A DNA stretch of 64,000 nt from the NCBI GenBank assembly GCA_030149365.1, contig JASBRP010000031.1, forward strand, positions 62,001 through 126,000, read 5' to 3'. The position numbers and the translations under genes were made by a program. Positions within the stretch are counted from its first letter, which is position 1, and each line of letters opens with the position of its first letter. The notes under the pieces are model-generated. The model was not told the DNA's origin. It saw only the letters and a list, made by a program, of their open reading frames with translations, and did no database searches. Below, piece by piece: positions 9,204 through 16,965 of the stretch. Source of the DNA: Solimonas sp. Its GTDB lineage: Bacteria; Pseudomonadota; Gammaproteobacteria; Nevskiales; Nevskiaceae.

Positions 9204-10796
9204 ATGTCGTCGCAAGCCGGACGCTATACCGCCGCCCCCGCCCGTACCGCCGAAGGCTGGACACTGGAACGCCTGACGCCCCCCAGCCGCCTGTTCGGCG
9301 CCAATGGCCTGCGCACCGGCCCGGACGGGCGGCTCTACGTGGCCCAGGTCAGCGGCAGCCAGATCAGCGCCATCGACGTGGACAGCGGCGCCATCGAGGT
9401 GATCAGCGCCAAGGGTGGTGACATCGTGGCGCCGGATGACCTGGTATTCGACGACGAGGGCAACCTCTACGCCACCGAGATCACCGAGGGCCGCGTCAGC
9501 GTGCGCGCGTCCAATGGCAGCACGCGCGTGCTCTACGGCGACATCCCCGTGGCCAATCCCATCACCTTCCACCAGGGCCGCCTGATCGCGGGCGAGTGCC
9601 GCCCCGGCGGCCGCATCATGGAACTGGACCGCAACGGCGGCGCGCCGCGCCTCATCGCCAGCGACGTGCCGATGCCCAACGCCTTCTCGGTGGGGCCGGA
9701 CGGCAAGCTCTACTTCCCGGTGATGGGCACCAACGAGATCTGGCGCGTGGACCTTGCCGGCGGCACGCCGGAGAAGGTCGCGGGCGACCTCGGCCTGCCC
9801 GACTCGGTGAAGTTCGACGCGCAGGGCTTCATCGTCTCCACCCAGGTGGCCAGCGGCCAGGTGCTGCGCATCGACCCGCGCAACGGCGAGCGCACGGTGC
9901 TGGCGCAGCTGGCGCCGGGCCTGGACAACCTCAGTTTCATCGGCGAGCGGCTGTTCGTGTCGAACATCTCCGGCTCCGTCGTGGAGTTGCTGAAGGACGG
10001 CAAGACCCGCGACCTGGTCGCCGACGGCTTCAACTGGCCGCTGGGCCTGGCCGCCGATCCGGATGGGCTGCTGTATGTCGCCGACGGTCCGTTCTCCTAC
10101 ACGCTGAAACCGGGACAGCCGCGCGAGCTGGCGGGCATGCTGTTCTATCCGGGCTACCCCGGCTACTCCCGCGGCGTTGCCGCCACGGGCAAGGGCGAGT
10201 TCATCGTCACCACCGCCAACGGCGCGGTGGCGCGGTATCGGCCGGCGCAGCAGTGGAGCGAGGTCATCGCCAGCGGCTTCGACCAGCTCTACGGCGTGGC
10301 CGCCCAGGGCAGCGCGGTGGTCTTCGCCGAATTCGGCAGCGGGCGCCTGCTCTCCGCCAACGGCTCCAATGTGGAGGTGCTGGCCAGCGGCCTGCGCCAG
10401 CCCAAGGGCGTGGCGCTGGCAGCCGACGGCAGCTGCTACGCCAGCGAATCCGGCGGCGGCCGCGTGGTGAAGCTGGCCGGCGGCAAGGCGCAGACCGTGC
10501 TCGATGGCCTGAAGCAGCCGGAAGGCCTGCTGGTCCGCGGCCAGAGCCTGCTGGTGCTGGATGCCGGCGCCCAGGAACTGATCGAGATCGACCTGGCAAA
10601 GGGCACACGCCGCAGCCTGGCCTCAGGCCTGCCGGTGGGCGCGCCGGCGGGTGTCGTACCCAAGACGCTGGGTGCCATCGGCGAGATGTCGGGCCCGATG
10701 GGGCCCTTCGCCGGACTGGCCGCGGGGCCGGACGGCACGATCTACCTCTCCGGCGACGCCGAGGGCAGCGTGCTGGCCCTGCGTCCCCGCAACTGA
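9204..10796 (+). CDS. SMP-30/NHL-type beta-propeller protein
   Basis: A 530-residue protein made of repeated blades of the kind GLAAGPDGTIYLSGDAEGSV and GPDGRLYVAQVSGSQI, matching SMP-30/gluconolactonase and NHL propellers. About ten or more such motifs can be counted, enough for one large or two small propellers. There is no clear signal peptide. SMP-30-like members hydrolyse lactones with a divalent metal, so a lactonase step in ring degradation is possible. It sits 22 bp after the AraC gene and 14 bp before the Rieske gene, consistent with one transcript. Confidence 0.8.
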   Translation: MSSQAGRYTAAPARTAEGWTLERLTPPSRLFGANGLRTGPDGRLYVAQVSGSQISAIDVDSGAIEVISAKGGDIVAPDDLVFDDEGNLYATEITEGRVSVRASNGSTRVLYGDIPVANPITFHQGRLIAGECRPGGRIMELDRNGGAPRLIASDVPMPNAFSVGPDGKLYFPVMGTNEIWRVDLAGGTPEKVAGDLGLPDSVKFDAQGFIVSTQVASGQVLRIDPRNGERTVLAQLAPGLDNLSFIGERLFVSNISGSVVELLKDGKTRDLVADGFNWPLGLAADPDGLLYVADGPFSYTLKPGQPRELAGMLFYPGYPGYSRGVAATGKGEFIVTTANGAVARYRPAQQWSEVIASGFDQLYGVAAQGSAVVFAEFGSGRLLSANGSNVEVLASGLRQPKGVALAADGSCYASESGGGRVVKLAGGKAQTVLDGLKQPEGLLVRGQSLLVLDAGAQELIEIDLAKGTRRSLASGLPVGAPAGVVPKTLGAIGEMSGPMGPFAGLAAGPDGTIYLSGDAEGSVLALRPRN

Positions 10797-10810
10797 TCCC
10801 GGACGACGCC

Positions 10811-12175
10811 ATGAGCAGCCAGCCGCCACTCAAACACGAGGACCTGGAGCAGCCGGTCACGATCGGCGCCGAGGCCTACATCTCGCCGGACTATGTCCGC
10901 GCCGAACGCGACCGCCTGTGGCGCAAGGTCTGGCTGCAGGCCGGCCGCGTGGAGGAAATTCCGGAGGTCGGCAGCCACATCAGCTACGACATCCTCGACG
11001 ACTCGGTGGTGATCATCCGCACCGCCGCGGACCGCATCCAGGCTTTCCACAATGTCTGCACGCATCGCGGGCGCAAGCTGGTGGATACGCCGGCCGGCGC
11101 CCATCACGCCTGCGGCAACCGCAAGGCGCTGGTCTGCCCCTTCCATGGCTGGACCTTCAACCTGCAGGGCGAGTGCACGCACATCCGTGATCGCGAGGAC
11201 TGGCAGGGTTCCCTGACGCCGGAGAACACGCGGCTGGCCGAGGTCAAGGTGGATACCTGGGGTGGCTGGATCTGGATCAACCTGGACCCGGGCTGCGTGC
11301 CGCTGCGCGAGTACCTGGAGCCGGCGGCGGGAATGCTGGACCCGTTCCAGTTGCAGGACATGCGCGTGCGCTGGCGCCGCTGGGTGGTGTTCGACTGCAA
11401 CTGGAAGGTGGCGGCCGAGGCCTTCAACGAGATCTACCACGTCGACATCACGCACCCGGAGTTCAAGCAGTTCGGCGAATTCCGCGGCTGGGCACGCTCG
11501 CAGGGCCTGCACAGCAACATCGGCTACGACGCGCCGAAGAACGTGGACGCCAACCAGCAGGCCAAGCTGCGCATCGGCTCGGGCGACGCGCGGGTCTCGA
11601 CCGCGCAGATGCAGAATTTCACCTGGACGCAGGTCAACACCAACACCACGCAGACCCTGGTGGATGCCGCCAACCGCCTGGCCGATGAACTGCCGGAGGG
11701 CACGCCGCCCGGCGAGGTGCTGATGCACTGGCTGAAGTCGGCACGCGAGGCGGACGCCGCGCGCGGAGTAGCCTGGCCCGTCATCGACCCGGCGCATGTC
11801 GGCAAGAGCGGCACGGCCTGGCAGATCTTCCCCAGCTTCCAGATCGGGCACGCGGTCAACAACGCGCTCTGCTACAACTTCAAGCCCTACGGCTACGACC
11901 CCGACAAGTGCATCTTCGAGGTGGCGGTGTACGAGCTGTTCCCGAAGGGCGAAGAGCCGAAGACGGAGTGGGAATACACGCCGGTGGGCGACCCGCGCTG
12001 GCGCACGGTGCTGCCACAGGATTTCTCCAACATGGCAGCGGTGCAGCAGGGCATGAAGTCCGCGGGCTTCCGCGGGACGCAACCGAATCCCTACCGGGAG
12101 CGGGCGATTGCGAACCTGCATCTGAACCTGGCGCGGTACATGGGGGTTGGGGCGCCGCGGTTGGTGAAGGGCTGA
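10811..12175 (+). CDS. Rieske non-heme iron oxygenase, large (alpha) subunit
   Basis: A 454-residue ring-hydroxylating oxygenase. Rieske cluster ligands are C83, H85, C109 and H112 (CTH and CPFH motifs). The mononuclear iron motif FNEIYHVDITH gives H210 and H215. The catalytic domain continues to the end without truncation. No ferredoxin, reductase or beta subunit gene is adjacent, so it may be a homo-oligomeric enzyme of the carnitine/KshA/CntA-like type that uses electron donors encoded elsewhere. It ends the rightward catabolic operon. The likely role is monohydroxylation or dihydroxylation of the ring substrate. Confidence 0.92.
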   Translation: MSSQPPLKHEDLEQPVTIGAEAYISPDYVRAERDRLWRKVWLQAGRVEEIPEVGSHISYDILDDSVVIIRTAADRIQAFHNVCTHRGRKLVDTPAGAHHACGNRKALVCPFHGWTFNLQGECTHIRDREDWQGSLTPENTRLAEVKVDTWGGWIWINLDPGCVPLREYLEPAAGMLDPFQLQDMRVRWRRWVVFDCNWKVAAEAFNEIYHVDITHPEFKQFGEFRGWARSQGLHSNIGYDAPKNVDANQQAKLRIGSGDARVSTAQMQNFTWTQVNTNTTQTLVDAANRLADELPEGTPPGEVLMHWLKSAREADAARGVAWPVIDPAHVGKSGTAWQIFPSFQIGHAVNNALCYNFKPYGYDPDKCIFEVAVYELFPKGEEPKTEWEYTPVGDPRWRTVLPQDFSNMAAVQQGMKSAGFRGTQPNPYRERAIANLHLNLARYMGVGAPRLVKG

Positions 12176-12188
12176 AAGCTGGAATATT

Positions 12189-12206
12189 TACCGGCTTTCG
12201 CCGGTA
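12189..12206. terminator. Hairpin between convergent Rieske and RND genes
   Basis: TACCGGC-TTTC-GCCGGTA forms a 7-bp stem with a four-base loop in the 43-bp gap between two convergent genes. A short GTTT run lies 13 bases to the right and ATATT to the left, so it may act weakly in both directions. Confidence 0.45.
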
Positions 12207-12218
12207 TGACGAGCTTGT

Positions 12219-15200
12219 TTAAATCTCAGCCGTGGCGTCCTTCTGGCGGCGCGGTGACAGGCGCAGCTTTATCTCGTCGATGATCTCGTACACCACCGGC
12301 ACCACCAGCAGGCTCAGCACGGTGGAGGTGATCAGGCCGCCGATGACGACTACGGCCATTGGCTGGCGGAAGCTGCTGCCGCCGCCGAGGTCCACCGCGA
12401 TCGGGATCATGCCGGCGGTCATGGCCACGGTGGTCATGACGATGGGGCGGGCGCGCTTGTGGCAGGCGTCGACCAGGGCGTCGATGCGGTCCATGCCCAG
12501 GTCGCGGCGCGCCATGATGGCGTAGTCCACCAACAGGATGGAGTTCTTGGTGACGATGCCGACCAGCATCAGCAGGCCGATCAGGGAGGACATCGACAGG
12601 TCGTAGCCGAAGAACCACATCAGGCCCAGCGCGCCAGTGGAAGCCAGCGGCAGCGCGGCCAGCACCGTCAGCGGCTGGCCGAAGTCGTGGAACAGCAGGA
12701 CCATGACGGCGTACACGCAGAAGATGCCGGCGAGCATGGCCAGCGCGAAGCCGCCGAACATCTCGGACATGTATTCGATGTCACCCGACAGCACCAGCTC
12801 GACGCCCGCCGGCAGCTGCTTGAGCGTCGGCAGGTTCTTGGCGCGCTTGAGCACGTCGCCCACCGGCTGGCCGTTGAGGTCCACCGCGAGTTGCACGACG
12901 CGCTGGCGGTCGTAGCGGTCGATCTGCGCGGGGCCGCCGGTGACGCTGATGTCGGCGATGTTGCCCAGCGGCACCGCGGCACCGCTGTTGCCTCGAACGC
13001 GCAGCTGGGCCACCAGGTCGGGATCGCGGCGCGATTCCGGGTCCAGCGCCACGCGCACGTAGACCTGGCGGCCCGGCAGGTTCAGGCGTGGCAGGTTGAA
13101 GTCGTAGTCGCCGCTGGTGGCGACGCGCACGGCCTGGGCGATGGCGGCGGAGGTGATGCCCAGTTCCGCGGCCCGCGCGAAGTCCGGGCGGATCACGATC
13201 TCGGGCCGCAGCAGGCTGGCGGTGGAGGTCACGGCGCCGATGCCGGGCAGGCTGCGCAGTTCGCTCTCCAGGGTGCGTGCGGCCTTCAGCGTGGCCGCCG
13301 GGTCGTCACCGGTGAGCATCATCGTCATTTTCTCGCCCGGCGTGCCGCGACCGAGGCTGGTGCGGGCACCGGGCAGCGCGGCGAGGCGCCGGTTGATGTC
13401 GGCACGGACCTCGGGCAGTTTGCGGCCGGTCTTGGCGATGTTGAGCAGGCGAAGCGTGAGCTGGGCGGTACGCACCTCGGCGGCGGCCATATCGGCGCGC
13501 ATCGCGCCGGTCTTGACGCCGCCACCGACGACGGTGAGCACGGCGCTGATCTCAGGCACCTCGGCCAGCAGCGCGCGTGCGCGCTCGGCCAGCGCGGTGG
13601 TCTGCTCCAGCGAGCTGCCCGGCGGCCCTTCCAGGATCACGAACTCGGTGCTCTCGTCCTGGCCGGCGATGAAGGCGGTGGGCAGCTGGCTGATCAGGAC
13701 GATGGACATCAGGAAGAAGGCACCCGCGGCCAGCACCGTGGTCCAGGGATGCTCCAGGCACCAGCGCGCGGTGACCAGGTAGCGCTTCATCAGCGCGCCA
13801 TCGGTCGGGGCATGCGCCTCCGGCCGCAGCAGGTAGGCGGACATCATCGGCGTCAGCAGGCGTGCCACCAGCAGCGAGAACAGCACCGCCGCGGCCGCGG
13901 TCCAGCCGAACTGGCGGAACAGGTCGCCGGTCAGGCCCGGGACGAAGGCGGTGGGCAGGAACACGGCAACCAGGGTCAGCGTGGTGGCGATCACGGCCAG
14001 GCCGATCTCGTCGGCGGCTTCCATCGCGGCCTGCTTGGGCGGCTTGCCCATCTGCAGGTGGCGCATGATGTTCTCGACCTCGACGATGGCGTCGTCGACC
14101 AGGACACCGATCACCAGGGTCAGCGCCAGCAGCGACAGCACGTTCAGGGTGAAGCCGAACCACTGCAGCGCCAGGAAGGTGGGAATGATCGACAGCGGCA
14201 GGGCCACGGCGGAGACGAAGGTGGCGCGCCAGTCGCGCAGGAACAGCCACACCACCAGCACGGCGAGGATGGTGCCTTCGATCAGCGCGCTCATGGCGTG
14301 ACCGTATTCCTGCTCGGTGAAGTCGACCGAGTTGGAGACCTCCACCATCTGCACCGCCGGATGGGAGTGCAGCAGCTTTTCCACCGCGGCACGGGCGCCG
14401 CGGGCGGCGGTCACCTCGTCCATGCCCTGGGCGCGCATGACCTCGAAGCTGATGACACGCTTGCCGTCCAGCAGGGCGATCTGGCTGCGCTCGGCGATGG
14501 TGTCGCTGACCCGCGCGACGTCGGCCAGGCGCAGGCGCCGGCCGTCGGACAGCGGCAGCGACAGGTCCGCCAGCTCCTCGGCACTGCTCACGGTGCCCAG
14601 CGCGCGTACCGTCTGCTCCAGCCCGCCGAGGCTGCCGCGGCCGCCCGGGGCTTCCTGCTGCATGCTGCGCAACTGCGCGCTGATCTCGCCGGCGGTGACG
14701 CCCAGGGACTGCAGGCGCACCGGGTCCAGCTCTACCTGCACCTCGCGGGTGACGCCGCCCTTGCGGTTGACCTGCGCCACGCCGCGCACGCGCAGCAGGG
14801 TCTTGGCGACGACGTCGTCGATGAACCAGGACAGGTCGGTCTCGTCCATCGTCGGCGCGATGACGGCGTAGGTCAGCAGCGGCATGCCGGCGACGTCGAC
14901 GCGCGCCACTACCGGCTCCTGCATCTCCTGCGGCAGCTTGGTGCGGATGCGCGTGATGGCATCGCGCACGTCGGTCACCGCTTCGGTGAGGTTCTTCTCG
15001 TAGGCGAACTCCACCATCAGCAGCACTATGCCGTCGTTGATGGTGGTGGTGACGTGGCGCACGGCGCCGATGCTGGAGATGGAGTCCTCGATGGGACGCG
15101 CCACCTCGGCCTCGAGCTGGACCGGCGAGGCGCCGGGCATGGCGGCCTGCACCGTCACCGACGGGAAGGCCATGTCCGGCAGATACTGGATGCCCAGGCC

Positions 15201-15290
15201 GCGGAAGGCGACCAGGCCCGCGACCGTCAGCATGATGAACAGCAGGATCGACGGCGTGGGCTTGTTGATCGCCCAGGACGAGAAGTTCAT
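12219..15290 (-). CDS. RND efflux transporter permease (AcrB/MdtBC-like)
   Basis: A 1023-residue inner membrane pump of the hydrophobe/amphiphile or heavy-metal efflux RND type. It starts MNFSSWAINKPTPSILLF, typical for the first membrane segment, and carries the proton-relay segment GVLVDDAIVEVENI in TM4, the duplicated TM block near the C-terminus (MSSLIGLLMLVGIVTKNSILLVDYA) and large periplasmic loops. The length is normal. It overlaps the adaptor gene by four bases (ATGA), so both are one operon driven from the promoter near 16512-16540. No outer-membrane TolC-like factor is encoded here. Substrates may be hydrophobic pathway compounds or toxic detergents; this is inferred. Confidence 0.93.
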   Translation of the reverse strand: MNFSSWAINKPTPSILLFIMLTVAGLVAFRGLGIQYLPDMAFPSVTVQAAMPGASPVQLEAEVARPIEDSISSIGAVRHVTTTINDGIVLLMVEFAYEKNLTEAVTDVRDAITRIRTKLPQEMQEPVVARVDVAGMPLLTYAVIAPTMDETDLSWFIDDVVAKTLLRVRGVAQVNRKGGVTREVQVELDPVRLQSLGVTAGEISAQLRSMQQEAPGGRGSLGGLEQTVRALGTVSSAEELADLSLPLSDGRRLRLADVARVSDTIAERSQIALLDGKRVISFEVMRAQGMDEVTAARGARAAVEKLLHSHPAVQMVEVSNSVDFTEQEYGHAMSALIEGTILAVLVVWLFLRDWRATFVSAVALPLSIIPTFLALQWFGFTLNVLSLLALTLVIGVLVDDAIVEVENIMRHLQMGKPPKQAAMEAADEIGLAVIATTLTLVAVFLPTAFVPGLTGDLFRQFGWTAAAAVLFSLLVARLLTPMMSAYLLRPEAHAPTDGALMKRYLVTARWCLEHPWTTVLAAGAFFLMSIVLISQLPTAFIAGQDESTEFVILEGPPGSSLEQTTALAERARALLAEVPEISAVLTVVGGGVKTGAMRADMAAAEVRTAQLTLRLLNIAKTGRKLPEVRADINRRLAALPGARTSLGRGTPGEKMTMMLTGDDPAATLKAARTLESELRSLPGIGAVTSTASLLRPEIVIRPDFARAAELGITSAAIAQAVRVATSGDYDFNLPRLNLPGRQVYVRVALDPESRRDPDLVAQLRVRGNSGAAVPLGNIADISVTGGPAQIDRYDRQRVVQLAVDLNGQPVGDVLKRAKNLPTLKQLPAGVELVLSGDIEYMSEMFGGFALAMLAGIFCVYAVMVLLFHDFGQPLTVLAALPLASTGALGLMWFFGYDLSMSSLIGLLMLVGIVTKNSILLVDYAIMARRDLGMDRIDALVDACHKRARPIVMTTVAMTAGMIPIAVDLGGGSSFRQPMAVVVIGGLITSTVLSLLVVPVVYEIIDEIKLRLSPRRQKDATAEI

Positions 15291-16396
15291 GACTTGGGCC
15301 CGGCGGCCACCACCTGCACCAGCACGCCTTCGGAGAGGAAGGCGCCGCCGGACTTCACGTAGCGGGCGGCGGGATCGACCTTGCCCAGCAGCTCGATGGA
15401 TTCACCCTGGCGCCGGCCGGTGCGGACCTTGATCAGGTGCACGCGGCTCTCGCCGTCGACCTGCATCAGGTACTGGTTGCCGTCGCGCTGCACGATCGCC
15501 GCTTCCGGCACGGTCTGGGCCTCGCGGGGCGGCAGGGCGAAACGGCCGGTCAGGTACATGCCGGCGGACAAGCCGCTGCCGGCGGGCAGATCGACGTAGG
15601 CCAGGCCGTTGCGCGTGCCGGAATCGACGGTAGGCGCAAGCTGGCGCAGCTCACCGGTGACCGTGCGGCCATCGAGGGTGGTAAGCGTGGCGGCGGCGCC
15701 GGGCTGCAGCCGCTGCATGGCGTTGGCGGTGACCTCCGCGCGCCATTCCAGGCGGTTGCGGCGCACCATGCGGAACAGCTCGGTGCCCATCATGCTGACG
15801 GCGCCGACGGTGGCGGCGCGGCCCGAGATGACGCCGTCGTCCGGCGCAACCACGCGGGCGTAGCGCAGCTTCAGCGCCTGGGCCTGGTGCTGGGCCTGGG
15901 CCGAGGCCAGCTGGGCCTCGGCGACCCGGGCCTGGGTGCGGTACATCTGGCCGGTCTGCTTGGCCATGGCGTCCAGGGATTCGAGCCGGTCGGCGCGCAC
16001 GGCGTCGGCCTTGGCTTTCTCGAGATTGGCGGAGGCCTCGGCGACCATCGCGTCGGCACGTGCGAGGTCGGCGCGCAGGCTGTCCTCGCTGAAGCGGGCC
16101 AGCAACTGGCCCTTGCGGACGCTGTCGCCGACGTTGACCAGCACCTCGTCGAGACGCACGCCGGCCACTTCGGCTCCGATCACGGCCTCCTGCCAGGCGG
16201 TGACTTCACCGCTGGCGACCAGGGCATCCGGCCAGGTCTCGCGCTGCGGCGAGATCACCTCGACGGTCAGGACCGGCTGCGGGGCCGCGGGCTCCTCGGT
16301 CTTGCCGCCGCAGGCAGGCAGCAGGAGGGGGCCCAGTACGGCCAGCAAAGCGAACAGGGGGCGGCGGCCCCCGGTGAAGACGGCTTGAACGGTCAT
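15287..16396 (-). CDS. RND periplasmic adaptor lipoprotein (MFP)
   Basis: A 369-residue membrane fusion protein. The start is placed at the ATG giving MTVQAVFTGGRRPLF with AGGG five bases upstream; the longer open frame (to 16492) would include the operator. A lipobox-like LLLPAC puts the lipidated Cys at 29. Barrel-sandwich and alpha-hairpin regions follow (GEVTAWQEAVIGAEVAGVRL; ADAMVAEASANLEKAKADAVRADRL region) and a C-terminal beta-barrel. It links the RND pump to an outer membrane channel. Confidence 0.9.
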   Translation of the reverse strand: MTVQAVFTGGRRPLFALLAVLGPLLLPACGGKTEEPAAPQPVLTVEVISPQRETWPDALVASGEVTAWQEAVIGAEVAGVRLDEVLVNVGDSVRKGQLLARFSEDSLRADLARADAMVAEASANLEKAKADAVRADRLESLDAMAKQTGQMYRTQARVAEAQLASAQAQHQAQALKLRYARVVAPDDGVISGRAATVGAVSMMGTELFRMVRRNRLEWRAEVTANAMQRLQPGAAATLTTLDGRTVTGELRQLAPTVDSGTRNGLAYVDLPAGSGLSAGMYLTGRFALPPREAQTVPEAAIVQRDGNQYLMQVDGESRVHLIKVRTGRRQGESIELLGKVDPAARYVKSGGAFLSEGVLVQVVAAGPKS

Positions 16397-16483
16397 GACA
16401 TCCCTGCAGGGGTGGCAGCCGGGATCCAGGCTCCTCTCCCCCTTGATTGATGGCGTGGCGCCCCAGCGCCACGCCCAGAATTC

Positions 16484-16502
16484 ATGAAACACTGTGTTTC
16501 AT
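16484..16502. promoter_or_regulatory. 19-bp operator at the RND operon transcription start
   Basis: ATGAAACACTGTGTTTCAT is perfectly symmetrical about one central base. It sits just downstream of the predicted minus-strand -10 element and covers or follows the expected start site, the classic position of a TetR/AcrR-type repressor site. No TetR gene is adjacent; the nearest one in the window is at 54047. Confidence 0.65.
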
Positions 16503-16511
16503 ATCTTGATA

Positions 16512-16540
16512 ATTACAGGGCATGGGCGGTGCCCTGTCAA
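16512..16540 (-). promoter_or_regulatory. Sigma-70-type promoter of the RND operon
   Basis: On the minus strand a perfect TTGACA (-35, 16535-16540) is followed after 17 bases by TGTAAT (-10, 16512-16517), five of six matches. Transcription would begin near 16505, running through the palindrome at 16484-16502 and a leader of about 110 bases. A near-consensus core with an overlapping operator implies tight repression and strong induction. Confidence 0.7.
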
Positions 16541-16811
16541 CTTGGAACGGAACTGTCGCGCCGGGCCCTCACGGGCCCGGCGGACATTAATGCCAGCTTG
16601 TTAAAGAGACAGCCCATCCCAGGACCCTTTCGCGGATGCAGCGGCAGAGCCCTACTCGGTTGTCTGCCGAATGGTCTGTGTCGGCGCGGAGCTCTGCGCC
16701 TGTAGCCCGAGGTGCACCTGGGCTCATGGGGATATTTTAATTTTGAGGGGTGCTGGGGACCTAACGGAGTTCCGTATTTTTTTGCGGGGCTTGGTTATCT
16801 GATCGCGTTCA
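16541..16811. other. Gap without a supported gene
   Basis: Between the RND promoter and the first repeat I see no open frame with a credible start and codon pattern. Short plus-strand frames here lack ribosome sites and family resemblance. Confidence 0.5.
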
Positions 16812-16837
16812 CCCTTCGACAGGCTCAGGGCGAACGG
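16812..16837. repeat. Dispersed hairpin repeat, family A copy 1
   Basis: The copy is CCCT-TCGACAGGCTC-AGGG followed by CGAACGG. The same core TCGACAGGCTC and tail CGAACGG recur at 34439-34465 with different but still complementary arms. This is a REP-type extragenic element seen in many proteobacterial genomes. Confidence 0.7.
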
Positions 16838-16867
16838 TGGGGTCAATTACTTCACCTGTTACAGACA

Positions 16868-16906
16868 CCCTCTCCCCTGCCCCTCTCCCGCAAGCGGGAG
16901 AGGGGA
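16868..16906. repeat. Dispersed hairpin repeat, family B copy 1
   Basis: A 12-bp stem, CCCCTCTCCCGC / GCGGGAGAGGGG with an AA loop, is preceded by CCCTCTCCCCTG. A nearly identical copy lies at 61758-61796. Both are intergenic. Confidence 0.75.
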
Positions 16907-16913
16907 TGGAGGC

Positions 16914-16948
16914 GGAAAAGAAAAAGCCCAGCGGGAGGCTGGGCTTTT
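16914..16948 (-). terminator. Rho-independent terminator of the TonB receptor gene
   Basis: On the minus strand an 11-bp stem AAAAGCCCAGC / GCTGGGCTTTT with a five-base loop is followed by TTTTTCTTTTC. It lies 18 bases past the receptor stop codon. Confidence 0.85.
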
Positions 16949-16965
16949 GGTGATGCGGGTGAGGC

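Noticed and set aside
12459..15362. 967-codon open frame opposite the RND permease gene
   Set aside because: Low-complexity His/Gln/Gly/Arg protein with no ribosome site; the minus-strand RND gene explains the region.
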